Shown here one piece after another: positions 48,750 through 56,024 of a DNA stretch of 60,189 nt (position 1 is the first letter of the stretch; every line of letters begins with the position of its first letter). Below the pieces are notes generated by a model that made no database searches, was not told the origin of the DNA, and worked only from the letters and a program-made list of their open reading frames with translations. Location of the stretch: positions 1 to 60,189 of IMG/VR virus record IMGVR_UViG_3300037247_001852; one strand, 5' to 3'. A program made the translations under genes and the position numbers. Source of the DNA: a virus.

Positions 48750-50651
48750 GTGAGCAGCGCCACCCGGTACCAGCCCGACGCGATGCGGAACATGCAGGGC
48801 GCGCTCGCCCAGGAGACGATGCGCCGCATCAACAACCTGGGGATGTCGCCGCGCCAGCAGATGCTCAACCGGCTCTGGTCGTACTACATGACCGCGCAGT
48901 ATGACCATTGCGGTCTTGACTGGGACGGCACCGCGCACTCCGGCATGGTCGAGAAGACGCTCATCTCGACGGGCTCGTTCATCCCGCCGGGTCACTACGA
49001 CGCCGCCAACCAGATGGGCGAAGTGCCGCTCAAGTACCGGCGGCCGCGCGCGCCGTACCACCTCGGCCGCGTGATCGTGAACCGGTTCACCGGGCTGCTG
49101 TTCTCGAAGTCGCGCCACCCGACGTTCGCCGTGGCCGACGACAAGGACACGGAGGAGTTCGTCCGCGGGATCGCGGAGGCCGGCCGGCTGTGGCCGTCGA
49201 TGATCCTCGCGCGGACCTATGGCGGGGCGATGGGGTCGGTCGCCGTCGGCTTCAAGTTCGTCAGGGGCAAGCCGGAGATCGAGGTCCACGACCCGCGCTG
49301 GCTGCGACCGACCTTCAGGGACCGTAACTCGGCGTCCCTCGAGCTCGCCTCCCTGGAGAAGCGCTACATGTACTTCGTCGAGATGTTCGACGGCGAGAAG
49401 GGCGAATGGGTCCAGGTGCCGTTCTGGTACCGGCGCTTCATCGACGACAAGATCGACGCGCTGTGGCCGCGCGTCCCCGTGGGCGACGGCACCGAGCCGG
49501 ACTGGGACGGCTACCTGACCGAACAGAACGTCGTCCAGCACGACTTCGGCTTCGTCCCCGCGCAATGGATCCAGAACGTCCCGATCCAGGACGACATCGA
49601 CGGCGAGCCCGACTGCGCCGGCATCTACGACACCATCGAGGAGATCGACGCGCTCCAGTCCCAGGCCGGCCACGGCACGATCGCGAACTGCGACCCGACC
49701 TTGCTGCTCATCACGGACCAAGAGTTGGGCGAGATCAAGAAGGGCTCGGACAACGCCATCAAGCTGCCCATCGGAAGCAGCGGCAACTATCTGGAGATCA
49801 GCGCCGCCGGCATCGCCGCCGCGCGCGATCTAGCCAAGGACCTCCGCGCCCAGGCGCTCGAGGTCGCGCAGGTCGTCCTCGAGCATCCCGACGTCGCCGG
49901 CGGCCGGACCGCGACCGAGGTCGAGCGCATGTACAGTTCGATGTTCGAGAAGGCCGACGTCCTCCGCGAGCAGTACGGCGAGCGCGGACTGAAGCCGCTG
50001 ATGGAGAAGATGCTCGAGGGCATCCGCAAGCTCGACGGAGGCACGGTCGTCGACGGCCAGCGCCAGCGTTCGCAGGTCTTCATCCCGCCGCTCGTCAAGG
50101 ACGGCAAACTCCAGGACCGTCAACTCGGCAAGGGCAAGCTCGTCGAAGCGCAGTGGCCGCCGTATGTCTCATCCTCGGTCGAAGACGCGGCGAAGGCGAC
50201 GACCGCCGCCTCGACCGCGAAGGCCGCCGGCCTCATCGGCACCGAGGACGCGACGAAGTACACCGCGCCGCACTTCGGGATCGACGACCCGGCCGCCACC
50301 GTCGCGGCCATTCGGAAGGAGGCGAAGGAAGAGCAGCAGTTCCTCACGTCGTCGCTGATGGGCGGCATGGGTGGCATGGGCGCCGACCAGCCCGAGCTCC
50401 AGCCTGACCAGGGCGACGACGAGATGATCCCGATAGGTGCGATGGAGGCTGGGCTCTTCACCATGAACGAGTACCGGAAGTCGCGCGGTTTCCCGGCCAT
50501 GACCGACGGCGAGCTCACGCTGCCGGAGTACCGCGCGAAGTACCCGGAGAAGTTCCTGACGACCGCCGCCTTGAAGGAGGGCAACGCGAAGGACGTCATC
50601 GCCGCGATGGGAGACGCGCGGCCAAAGCCGCCCAAGGTACCCGGTAAGTAA
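48750..50651 (+). CDS. Portal protein
   Basis: 633 residues. 'YHLGRVIVNRFTGLLFS' near residue 100, a long beta-rich clip region (~180-290) and 'GGRTATEVERMYSSMFEKADVLREQYG' (~385-415) match SPP1-gp6/DUF4055-like portals. It forms the dodecameric DNA channel of the head. The C-terminus (~480-633) is Ala/Gly- and Met-rich, unusually long. GTG start fixed by the TAGGCT hexamer. Confidence 0.85.
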   Translation: MSSATRYQPDAMRNMQGALAQETMRRINNLGMSPRQQMLNRLWSYYMTAQYDHCGLDWDGTAHSGMVEKTLISTGSFIPPGHYDAANQMGEVPLKYRRPRAPYHLGRVIVNRFTGLLFSKSRHPTFAVADDKDTEEFVRGIAEAGRLWPSMILARTYGGAMGSVAVGFKFVRGKPEIEVHDPRWLRPTFRDRNSASLELASLEKRYMYFVEMFDGEKGEWVQVPFWYRRFIDDKIDALWPRVPVGDGTEPDWDGYLTEQNVVQHDFGFVPAQWIQNVPIQDDIDGEPDCAGIYDTIEEIDALQSQAGHGTIANCDPTLLLITDQELGEIKKGSDNAIKLPIGSSGNYLEISAAGIAAARDLAKDLRAQALEVAQVVLEHPDVAGGRTATEVERMYSSMFEKADVLREQYGERGLKPLMEKMLEGIRKLDGGTVVDGQRQRSQVFIPPLVKDGKLQDRQLGKGKLVEAQWPPYVSSSVEDAAKATTAASTAKAAGLIGTEDATKYTAPHFGIDDPAATVAAIRKEAKEEQQFLTSSLMGGMGGMGADQPELQPDQGDDEMIPIGAMEAGLFTMNEYRKSRGFPAMTDGELTLPEYRAKYPEKFLTTAALKEGNAKDVIAAMGDARPKPPKVPGK

Positions 50652-50679
50652 GGGTTCTGCGGACCTCGACGCTACACGC

Positions 50680-50685
50680 TACACT
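50680..50685 (+). promoter_or_regulatory. -10 hexamer of a leaderless promoter
   Basis: TACACT, 7 nt before the GTG at 50693; the first of several independent units downstream of the portal. Confidence 0.5.
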
Positions 50686-50692
50686 GGTCAGC

Positions 50693-50971
50693 GTGAGACT
50701 CGCCATCGTCCTGGGATTGATCCTGACCGGCTGCATGCCGCCGGACAAGCCCGCGGAGCCCGACGCCGGACCACCCGTCGCGGTCGACGACGGCTGGTGC
50801 ATCGACACGCCGCCACCGCAGCCCGTGCCCGGCACCGGGCAGGAGGCGCCGGAGTACCCGGAGGAGTTCGCGATCTGCCTGCACGAGGAGGAGCGCTGGC
50901 TGCTGGTCCTCTACATCACGAGCCTGCGCGACTGGTCCGAGGACCTGTACGCGGCGCGCCGCTGCGACTAG
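50693..50971 (+). CDS. Small lipoprotein
   Basis: 92 residues. Signal sequence with lipobox Leu-Thr-Gly-Cys14 (VLGLILTGC). A Pro-rich stretch follows (~17-50), then a helical end. Predicted to be anchored to a membrane facing the periplasm; might be an outer-membrane spanin subunit or superinfection-exclusion lipoprotein. GTG start, leaderless. Confidence 0.6.
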   Translation: MRLAIVLGLILTGCMPPDKPAEPDAGPPVAVDDGWCIDTPPPQPVPGTGQEAPEYPEEFAICLHEEERWLLVLYITSLRDWSEDLYAARRCD

Positions 50972-51021
50972 AGCGGACTTCACGCAGCGGGAACCGGGAC
51001 CGCCGCTACCCAGAGAGCAAT

Positions 51022-51067
51022 CCGGAGTAACGTCAAGAATCGCTCCGGAGTAACGTCAAAAATCGCT
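51022..51067. repeat. Two tandem 23-bp direct repeats
   Basis: 51022-51044 and 51045-51067, each beginning CCGGAGTAACGTCAA and differing at one base (G or A). They lie 31 bp upstream of the promoter at 51098. Confidence 0.8.
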
Positions 51068-51097
51068 CTAAATACGCGGAATTCCCCCGATTACCCC

Positions 51098-51128
51098 TGG
51101 ACAACGGTCGTAATCGTGCTTACATTAT
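51098..51128 (+). promoter_or_regulatory. Promoter with GTAA-N6-TTAC dyad
   Basis: TGGACA (51098-51103), 17-nt spacer, TACATT (51121-51126). GTAA-N6-TTAC spans 51110-51123. CGTAAT-N2-TGCTTACATT is shared with the minus-strand promoter at 12774-12791. Confidence 0.6.
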
Positions 51129-51134
51129 AAGTAA

Positions 51135-51213
51135 GGGAGAGAGAGGAGCCAGTCGGGACCTCAGCCCCTCCACGGAGGCATCTGATGACGATCGACTGGC
51201 TCCTCTCTCTCCC
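51135..51213 (+). promoter_or_regulatory. Leader RNA hairpin, perfect 21-bp stem
   Basis: Arms 51135-51155 and 51193-51213 are perfectly complementary; loop 37 nt. The left arm starts at the predicted transcript start and is almost all purine. The loop holds GGAGG (51174-51178), the ribosome site of a leader peptide, and CCCTCC (51166-51171), complementary to that site and to the SD GGAGGG at 51222. Confidence 0.75.
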
Positions 51214-51235
51214 TTGTGTCTGGAGGGACGCATGA
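51185..51235 (+). CDS. Leader peptide (16 residues)
   Basis: ATG with GGAGG 6 nt upstream in the hairpin loop; encodes MTIDWLLSLPCVWRDA, with two Trp and one Cys. Its coding region runs through the right arm of the 21-bp stem, so a translating ribosome would open it. Its TGA overlaps the ATG of the next gene (ATGA). Confidence 0.5.
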   Translation: MTIDWLLSLPCVWRDA

Positions 51236-51489
51236 CCTACGAGAAGATCAACCGCCGCCACGTCCGCCGGATCGAGCGCCTGCTCCGTGGCGCGAAGCGA
51301 ATCCATCACTGCGTCGCGCCCGTCGGCTCTCCGGATCCCTACGTGCCGGCATCAGCGACGGTCGAGGAAGTGCTCGAGGCGATTAGGAATGGTTGGGCGC
51401 GCGAAGTCGTGTTGCTCGACGACGATCTCGACGGTCGCCGATTGATCGTGCAGCGATACTCGACTGACTGCTACCGGGCCGTCCTGTAA
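51232..51489 (+). CDS. Hypothetical protein under hairpin/leader-peptide control
   Basis: 85 residues, ATG after GGAGGGACGC. Basic helical front (RRHVRRIERLLRGAKR), then 'TVEEVLEAIRNGWAREVVLLDDD'. Family not recognised. It has its own promoter, leader and terminator, so it is an autonomous unit inserted after the portal gene. Confidence 0.65.
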   Translation: MTYEKINRRHVRRIERLLRGAKRIHHCVAPVGSPDPYVPASATVEEVLEAIRNGWAREVVLLDDDLDGRRLIVQRYSTDCYRAVL

Positions 51490-51513
51490 GGGCCGCAAAG
51501 TGGCGGTGCACAG

Positions 51514-51536
51514 AGCCCCCTCGTCGGGGGCTTTTG
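51514..51536 (+). terminator. Intrinsic terminator
   Basis: AGCCCCC (51514-51520), 5-nt loop, GGGGGCT (51526-51532), then TTTG. Confidence 0.75.
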
Positions 51537-51572
51537 TCGTAGTTGGCGTACGGCTGCGATCCGTGACGGCTG

Positions 51573-51615
51573 GGCCCGAGTAATATTCTACTCGGGCCGA
51601 GTACTATGTTACTCG
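51573..51615. repeat. Two tandem palindromes with CGAGTA half-sites
   Basis: GGCCCGAGTA-N6-TACTCGGGCC (51573-51598) and CGAGTA-N6-TACTCG (51598-51615), centres 21 bp apart. The second contains the stop codon of the minus-strand gene. This may be an operator pair or a terminator for that gene. Confidence 0.7.
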
Positions 51616-52112
51616 AAGAAGTCGGCGACGCGATCCTCGGCGCGCCGCACGTCGTCCGGCTTGCGGAGTGCGTCGGCGTAGGCGTCGACCGTCCGCCGGC
51701 GCACGCTCATCGGGCCCACGCCGATCTCGTCGTCGGGGTCCCGGACCGGCTCGACGAACGGCTCGGCGACGTTCCCGCGCCCGCGTCGGCCGTGCTGGTG
51801 GGTGTTGAAGTCGGACCGGAGCCCGCGTAACTCGCGCTCGAGGCCGGCGACGTCGCGGGCGCACTCGTCGATCCGCCAGCTCAGCTTCTTGTACATGGCG
51901 CGCGCGGCGTCCCGGAGCTCGGACTCTCGGAAGGTCGCGGTCTGCGCCTGGCCGGCGCCGGCGGCCGCCTGCGTCTGCGCGGCCTGCGTCTGCTGGTACT
52001 GGAGGAACATCATCAGGGCCACGCCGATCCAGCCGCCGCCCTTGGCGTATGGTAACAAGGCCCCGACGGCTTCGGCCGCGACGCGCTTCTTCTTCTCTTC
52101 ACAGTTCGGCAT
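51609..52112 (-). CDS. Membrane-anchored coiled-coil protein, opposite to its neighbours
   Basis: 167 residues; ATG at 52112, 8 nt after a TACACT hexamer, no Shine-Dalgarno. A hydrophobic segment at ~20-40 ('GGWIGVALMMFLQYQQ'), Gln/Ala-rich linker, then a coiled coil (~60-110) and an acidic/basic tail. The only minus-strand gene in the structural region; probably an accessory (moron) gene. Confidence 0.6.
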   Translation of the reverse strand: MPNCEEKKKRVAAEAVGALLPYAKGGGWIGVALMMFLQYQQTQAAQTQAAAGAGQAQTATFRESELRDAARAMYKKLSWRIDECARDVAGLERELRGLRSDFNTHQHGRRGRGNVAEPFVEPVRDPDDEIGVGPMSVRRRTVDAYADALRKPDDVRRAEDRVADFFE

Positions 52113-52120
52113 CAGACACC

Positions 52121-52130
52121 AGTGTAAACT
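52121..52130. promoter_or_regulatory. Divergent overlapping leaderless promoters
   Basis: The 10 bp AGTGTAAACT read TAAACT on the plus strand (52125-52130, 7 nt before ATG 52138) and TACACT on the minus strand (52126-52121, 8 nt before ATG 52112). The two hexamers overlap by two bases. Confidence 0.55.
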
Positions 52131-52137
52131 ACCCGCC

Positions 52138-52314
52138 ATGGAGCAGCCGATCGAATACGAGGACTTGACCGACGGCGTCGACCTGGAGCGTCAAGGACAC
52201 CGAACGGACGACGACGCGGAGCGGTGCTGGTGCGACCCCGAGGTCGAGGTCGTCCGCAACGACGACGGAGAGTACGTCGGCGAGCTCGTGATACACCGCG
52301 GCTTCGAGGAGTAG
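52138..52314 (+). CDS. Small acidic protein
   Basis: 58 residues, about one third Asp/Glu, with a CWC motif. The start is supported by the TAAACT hexamer. Next gene follows after 3 nt. No family. Confidence 0.5.
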   Translation: MEQPIEYEDLTDGVDLERQGHRTDDDAERCWCDPEVEVVRNDDGEYVGELVIHRGFEE

Positions 52315-52317
52315 CCC

Positions 52318-52776
52318 ATGATCCTGGCAATCGATTTCGACGGCACCGTGGTCGTGCAGGACCATTCGATCCCCTACGACGACGTCGAGACGCCGCTCCG
52401 CTTCATGCACGGCGCGAAGGAGACGCTCGAGGCGCTCAAGAACGCCGGCCACGTCCTGCTGCTCTGGAGCGCCAGGGCGAGCCACGCGCTCCGCTTCGAC
52501 CCGCAGAAGGACCCGCTCGTCCGCGCCGGCGTCCGGCAGTGGTACCCGGAAGTCTGGGAGGCGAGCCGCGAGGTCAACGAGGCCCGCTACCAGCAGATGC
52601 TCGACTTCGTCGCGGCCGAGCTCCCCGGCGTCTTCGACGCGATCGACGACGGCTCGGGCTCGAAGCCGATCTGCGACCTGTTCGTGGACGACAAGGCCGT
52701 GTCGTTCGGGAAGGGCTTGAACGGGATGAGCTGGTACGATATTGCTTCGGTGTACGGAGAACCGGGACAGCCCTAG
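52318..52776 (+). CDS. HAD-superfamily phosphatase-like protein
   Basis: 152 residues. Motif I DFDGT (6-10), motif II 'LLLWSAR' (~47-53), and acidic C-terminal 'DLFVDDKAV' (~119) are HAD motifs. It may act on nucleotides or DNA ends. No SD is obvious other than GAGGAG 6 nt upstream. Confidence 0.75.
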   Translation: MILAIDFDGTVVVQDHSIPYDDVETPLRFMHGAKETLEALKNAGHVLLLWSARASHALRFDPQKDPLVRAGVRQWYPEVWEASREVNEARYQQMLDFVAAELPGVFDAIDDGSGSKPICDLFVDDKAVSFGKGLNGMSWYDIASVYGEPGQP

Positions 52777-52791
52777 ACAGGAGGGACGGCC

Positions 52792-53283
52792 GTGAGCGGG
52801 AAGCAGGAGAAGAAGAAGCGCGACGGGGAGGCGCAGCGTGCGCGCGCCGAGGAGATCGCGGACGAGCGCGTCGCGTCGATGCCGAGACCGAGACCGAGCG
52901 AAAAGATCCGCCACATGCGCCGGCTCTTCGGCGGGCAGACGACGGCCGAGCAGTATCACTCCGCCGCGCTCGCGGCCAAGGGTCACCGCTGCATGCTCTG
53001 CGGCGGGCCGCCGCTGATCACCTACCGATCGATGGCGACCCACGCCGACCTCGAGCGCGAGGCGCCGCAGTACCTCGTCGCGATCAAGGAGTCGAACCCC
53101 CACGGCCCGTACGTGCCGACGTTCCCGTCGAAGCACGGCGCGATGGTAGTCGTCTCCTCGGCGCACGCCTGCAAGATGTGCGAGAAGCGCGCCGACCACG
53201 TCGCCGCCCAGCACCCGTCGTGGATGACCGTCGAGATCAACCGCGGCCCGGGCGCGGACAAGCCGATCGTCGGGGTGGCGTGA
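52792..53283 (+). CDS. Basic protein with zinc site
   Basis: 163 residues, GTG after GGAGGGACGGCC. Lys/Arg-rich N-terminal ~50 residues, then CMLC...CKMC with spacing suitable for zinc. Unknown function. Confidence 0.5.
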   Translation: MSGKQEKKKRDGEAQRARAEEIADERVASMPRPRPSEKIRHMRRLFGGQTTAEQYHSAALAAKGHRCMLCGGPPLITYRSMATHADLEREAPQYLVAIKESNPHGPYVPTFPSKHGAMVVVSSAHACKMCEKRADHVAAQHPSWMTVEINRGPGADKPIVGVA

Positions 53284-53501
53284 TGCCGTCGCGAATCACC
53301 GTCGATGGTCAGGTCGTAATCGAGTCAACCGACGAACCCATCTCCGATGTCGAGATGCCGGCGTACGTGACCCGGAAGCATCTCAGGCTGTACGATCCGA
53401 ACGAGTATACCTGCTGGTGCGGACCGAGACTCGTCACCGACGGTCGGGGCTATCAATACTACGAGCACAACTTATACGCACCAGGCAAGGGCGGCAACTG
53501 A
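53283..53501 (+). CDS. Hypothetical protein
   Basis: 72 residues. Beta-rich; CWCG and several Tyr. ATG overlaps the previous stop by one base. Confidence 0.5.
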   Translation: MPSRITVDGQVVIESTDEPISDVEMPAYVTRKHLRLYDPNEYTCWCGPRLVTDGRGYQYYEHNLYAPGKGGN

Positions 53502-53767
53502 TGGGCGCGGAGAGCTACAGCTCGGTTCGCTACACCGATACGTTGTTCACGTACCCACTGTGTCGCGAGGTTCGCGGCTGCCACAGCGCGATCAACGGCC
53601 GCGAGTTGCCTGACGAGATCGGCTGGGTCACCTGTAAGATGGGCTCGGCGACCGCGTACCAGAACCGCCGGACGATGTCCGACGAGTTGAGCAAGGCCGT
53701 CCGCGCGTTCGAGAAGAAAGAGCGCCGCCGCCAGCGGATGCACCGCAAGAAACGGCGAGGTTACTGA
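53501..53767 (+). CDS. Small protein with basic tail
   Basis: 88 residues. CREVRGC motif; last 20 residues strongly basic. Coupled to both neighbours by one-base overlaps. Confidence 0.5.
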   Translation: MGAESYSSVRYTDTLFTYPLCREVRGCHSAINGRELPDEIGWVTCKMGSATAYQNRRTMSDELSKAVRAFEKKERRRQRMHRKKRRGY

Positions 53768-54207
53768 TGCCGACACCCGAGGAGCTCGCCGGCTACGCCG
53801 GGAACCCGAAACCGAAGTCGAAACTGCCGATGGCGTGGGGCGTTCTGTACGCCGCGCCGAACCCCGACGGCTCTCGCAAGAGCTGCGATGACTGCATGAT
53901 GTGGTCACTGGACAACCGATGCTCGATCCACGACGAAGCTCTCGAAATCACCGCGAACCACACGTGCGGCTACCACGTCTACGGCGTCCCGATGGACGCG
54001 AGGATGGAGCACGAGGGGCTGATGCCGGTCGACCCGAAGATGAGCGGGCTGGAAGTCGTCGCCGGCGGGACGAGCTGCGACACCTGCAGGCATATTATCG
54101 GCGACGAAGAGGATGGCGCGAATGCGTGCGCGGTCGTCGCGACGCCCGAGGGGGCACCTCAGCCGGTCGCACCGCTCGGCTGCTGCGCTCGCTGGGAGAA
54201 GCCTTGA
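53767..54207 (+). CDS. Cys-rich protein, probably metal or cluster binding
   Basis: 146 residues with about ten Cys, including CDDC...C...C and CDTC...C...CC. The pattern resembles small iron-sulfur (HiPIP-like) or zinc virion proteins seen next to head genes; ligand unknown. Confidence 0.55.
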   Translation: MPTPEELAGYAGNPKPKSKLPMAWGVLYAAPNPDGSRKSCDDCMMWSLDNRCSIHDEALEITANHTCGYHVYGVPMDARMEHEGLMPVDPKMSGLEVVAGGTSCDTCRHIIGDEEDGANACAVVATPEGAPQPVAPLGCCARWEKP

Positions 54208-54287
54208 ACGAAAACGGCGGGCTCGCGGGCATCGGGCTCATCGCACTCGTGATCGCCGGCCTCGCCATCGCCGTTGCCGCTATGTAG
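54204..54287 (+). CDS. Tiny single-helix membrane peptide
   Basis: 27 residues, TTG start overlapping the previous stop (TTGA), GGGAGA upstream. Gly/Ala/Leu/Ile helix across nearly its full length. Could be a minor membrane or virion peptide; low support because of size. Confidence 0.35.
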   Translation: MNENGGLAGIGLIALVIAGLAIAVAAM

Positions 54288-55223
54288 ATGCCGCGCCGCG
54301 TCCCGCCAGAGTACAAGATCGTCCTTGAGCGCCACCAGCGCCAGCTCGAGCGGCTCGTCCGCCGCCGCGGCGCCGCGCAGATGAAGAAGCTCTACGACCA
54401 GGCCACCGACGAGTTGATGCGAAAGCTCGCGCGCCAGGCCGGCCGCGGCGGCGCGACGTTCACCACGACGACGAGGCGATCCCTCCTCATGCAGTTGCGA
54501 TCCGGAATGATCCAACTCACGCAAAGACTCAGGGGCGAGCTCGGGGACGCCAGCCTCGCCACACAGGTCGAGTCGATACGGACGCTCGCGCGGTCGGTGG
54601 CGCAGCTCGAGCGCAAGTTCACGGGCGCGATCATCTCGCTGCCCGTCGAGGAGGCCGGGCGGTTCGCCGGCGTGATCGACAAGAGCCGGACGTCGCTGTT
54701 GCGCGCGCACGACACGTCGATGGCGCGCTACGGCTTCACGATGGTGCGGGGCTTCGAGAGGGATATGTCGATGTCGCTGCTCACCGGGCAGACGACGTCG
54801 CAGGCGATCGACCGGCTTCGCGAGCGCGCGGAACTGGAGTGGTACCAGGGCGAGCGCATCGTGCGGACCGAGTTGGCGTGGGCGTACAACGCGAGCCAGG
54901 CCGACGCCATCGAGGACGCCACGAAGATCGCGCCCGACCTCATGATGCGCTGGAACGAGCACGTCTCGGAGGGCGGCACGCCGCTCGACGACCGCGTGGG
55001 CGACGACTCGATCGCGATGCACGGCCAGGTCGCCCCCGCCGGCGGCGTGTTCACGATGCCGCCGCGGACGAAGGCGGGCGTGGCCGTGTCGCGGACGCTC
55101 GTTGGCGACACGTGGTCCCACCCGCCCAACCGACCGAACGACCGCGCCGTCCTGGCGCCGTGGCGACCGCACTGGGGCGTGCCCGGGTGGATCTGGAAGG
55201 GACGACGCGTTCCTGTTGGTTGA
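54288..55223 (+). CDS. Head morphogenesis / minor head protein (Mu gpF-like)
   Basis: 311 residues, ATG adjacent to the previous stop. Helical N-terminal two thirds; 'RIVRTELAWAYN' (~190-201) and 'SHPPNRPNDRAVLAPW' (~278-293) are hallmarks of minor head proteins. It likely connects portal and capsid. Position just after portal and accessory genes fits. Confidence 0.8.
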   Translation: MPRRVPPEYKIVLERHQRQLERLVRRRGAAQMKKLYDQATDELMRKLARQAGRGGATFTTTTRRSLLMQLRSGMIQLTQRLRGELGDASLATQVESIRTLARSVAQLERKFTGAIISLPVEEAGRFAGVIDKSRTSLLRAHDTSMARYGFTMVRGFERDMSMSLLTGQTTSQAIDRLRERAELEWYQGERIVRTELAWAYNASQADAIEDATKIAPDLMMRWNEHVSEGGTPLDDRVGDDSIAMHGQVAPAGGVFTMPPRTKAGVAVSRTLVGDTWSHPPNRPNDRAVLAPWRPHWGVPGWIWKGRRVPVG

Positions 55224-55248
55224 CGCCGTCGTTCGCTGCGAGTAGAGT
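55220..55248 (+). promoter_or_regulatory. Promoter of the acidic protein gene
   Basis: TTGACG (55220-55225), 17-nt spacer, TAGAGT (55243-55248). A GGGGG-N4-CCCCC hairpin (55260-55273) lies in the leader, then GGAGGACGACCG before the ATG. Confidence 0.6.
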
Positions 55249-55293
55249 CTGGGTGTTCAGGGGGAGATCCCCCCGCCACCCGGAGGACGACCG

Positions 55294-55671
55294 ATGGAGA
55301 TGAATCCCGAGGCCCTGGCCTCATTCGGAAACGCTGGCGAGACCGAAGCGCCCGCCGAAGAGACCGCCACCGAGGAGACGCCAGAGGAGACTCCGGTCAC
55401 CGAAGGCGAGGAGTGGGCGGCCGCCCAGAAGAAGGCCGCCGACAAGGGCGAGGAGTTCTCCGTCGCCGCGGAGGAGGCCGTCGCCCTCGGCGAGATCTGC
55501 GAGGAGTGCGACGACGACACGCTCAAGGCGGCGGAGTCGCTGGCCGAGGAGGCCAAGGTGTTCTCCGAGGACGCGGTCGAGATCGCGGCCGTCGCCGAGG
55601 AGAAGGTCGAGGAGGCCGCCGTCGAGATGGCCGCGGAGATGGGCGACGAGGAGCCCGCCGCAAACCCTTAG
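55294..55671 (+). CDS. Acidic head-region protein, possible frameshift donor
   Basis: 125 residues, Glu/Ala-rich, probably helical. The stop is immediately preceded by A-AAC-CCT (55662-55668), an X-XXY-YYZ heptamer in the correct phase. A -1 shift there would join it to the frame at 55669-55922 for a 209-residue protein. Possibly a scaffold-like or protease-associated protein. Confidence 0.6.
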   Translation: MEMNPEALASFGNAGETEAPAEETATEETPEETPVTEGEEWAAAQKKAADKGEEFSVAAEEAVALGEICEECDDDTLKAAESLAEEAKVFSEDAVEIAAVAEEKVEEAAVEMAAEMGDEEPAANP

Positions 55672-55709
55672 CAGGCGGCGACGTCGACGCAGCCGCCGCC
55701 GCGGAAGAA

Positions 55710-55922
55710 GTGGAGAACGGGGAGGCGAACCCCGAGACGATGGCCCTGATGGAGGGCTACGACCCGGACCTCGACGGGAACCCGCCGGCCTGGGTCGCCG
55801 ACGAGGGCACGTGGGACCGCGCGAAGAGGGCGGTCGACCCGACCGGCAAGGGCGCTGACTACATGGAGCCCTGGGCAGTCGTCGCGCACGTTTACGAAAA
55901 GATGGGGGGCGGCAAGAAGTAG
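55710..55922 (+). CDS. Phage C-terminal domain, separate gene or -1 frameshift product
   Basis: GTG 55710 (or ATG 55740) to 55922. Contains 'PPAWVADEGTWDRAKRAV' and 'YMEPWAVVAHVYEKMGGG', a common C-terminal module of phage structural proteins. No good ribosome site precedes it, while the upstream acidic frame can reach it by a -1 slip. The domain is real; the expression route is uncertain. Confidence 0.6.
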   Translation: MENGEANPETMALMEGYDPDLDGNPPAWVADEGTWDRAKRAVDPTGKGADYMEPWAVVAHVYEKMGGGKK

Positions 55923-56010
55923 CTACACCAAATGCGGCGGTCGCCGGTAGACCGCGCATCCGCCGGCGGCCGTCCATACGATCTACTTGCGCGCGCTCAC
56001 GTTCGCGCGG

Positions 56011-56016
56011 TAGCAT
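56011..56016 (+). promoter_or_regulatory. -10 hexamer of a possible leaderless promoter
   Basis: TAGCAT, 8 nt before the ATG at 56025. No Shine-Dalgarno precedes that ATG. Confidence 0.4.
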
Positions 56017-56024
56017 TCCAACAG

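Noticed and set aside
50693-50971. Reading the lipoprotein as a definite outer-membrane spanin
   Set aside because: The lipobox is good and Pro-rich content fits, but it lies far from the lysis genes and has no adjacent inner-membrane partner, so only a lipoprotein call is justified.
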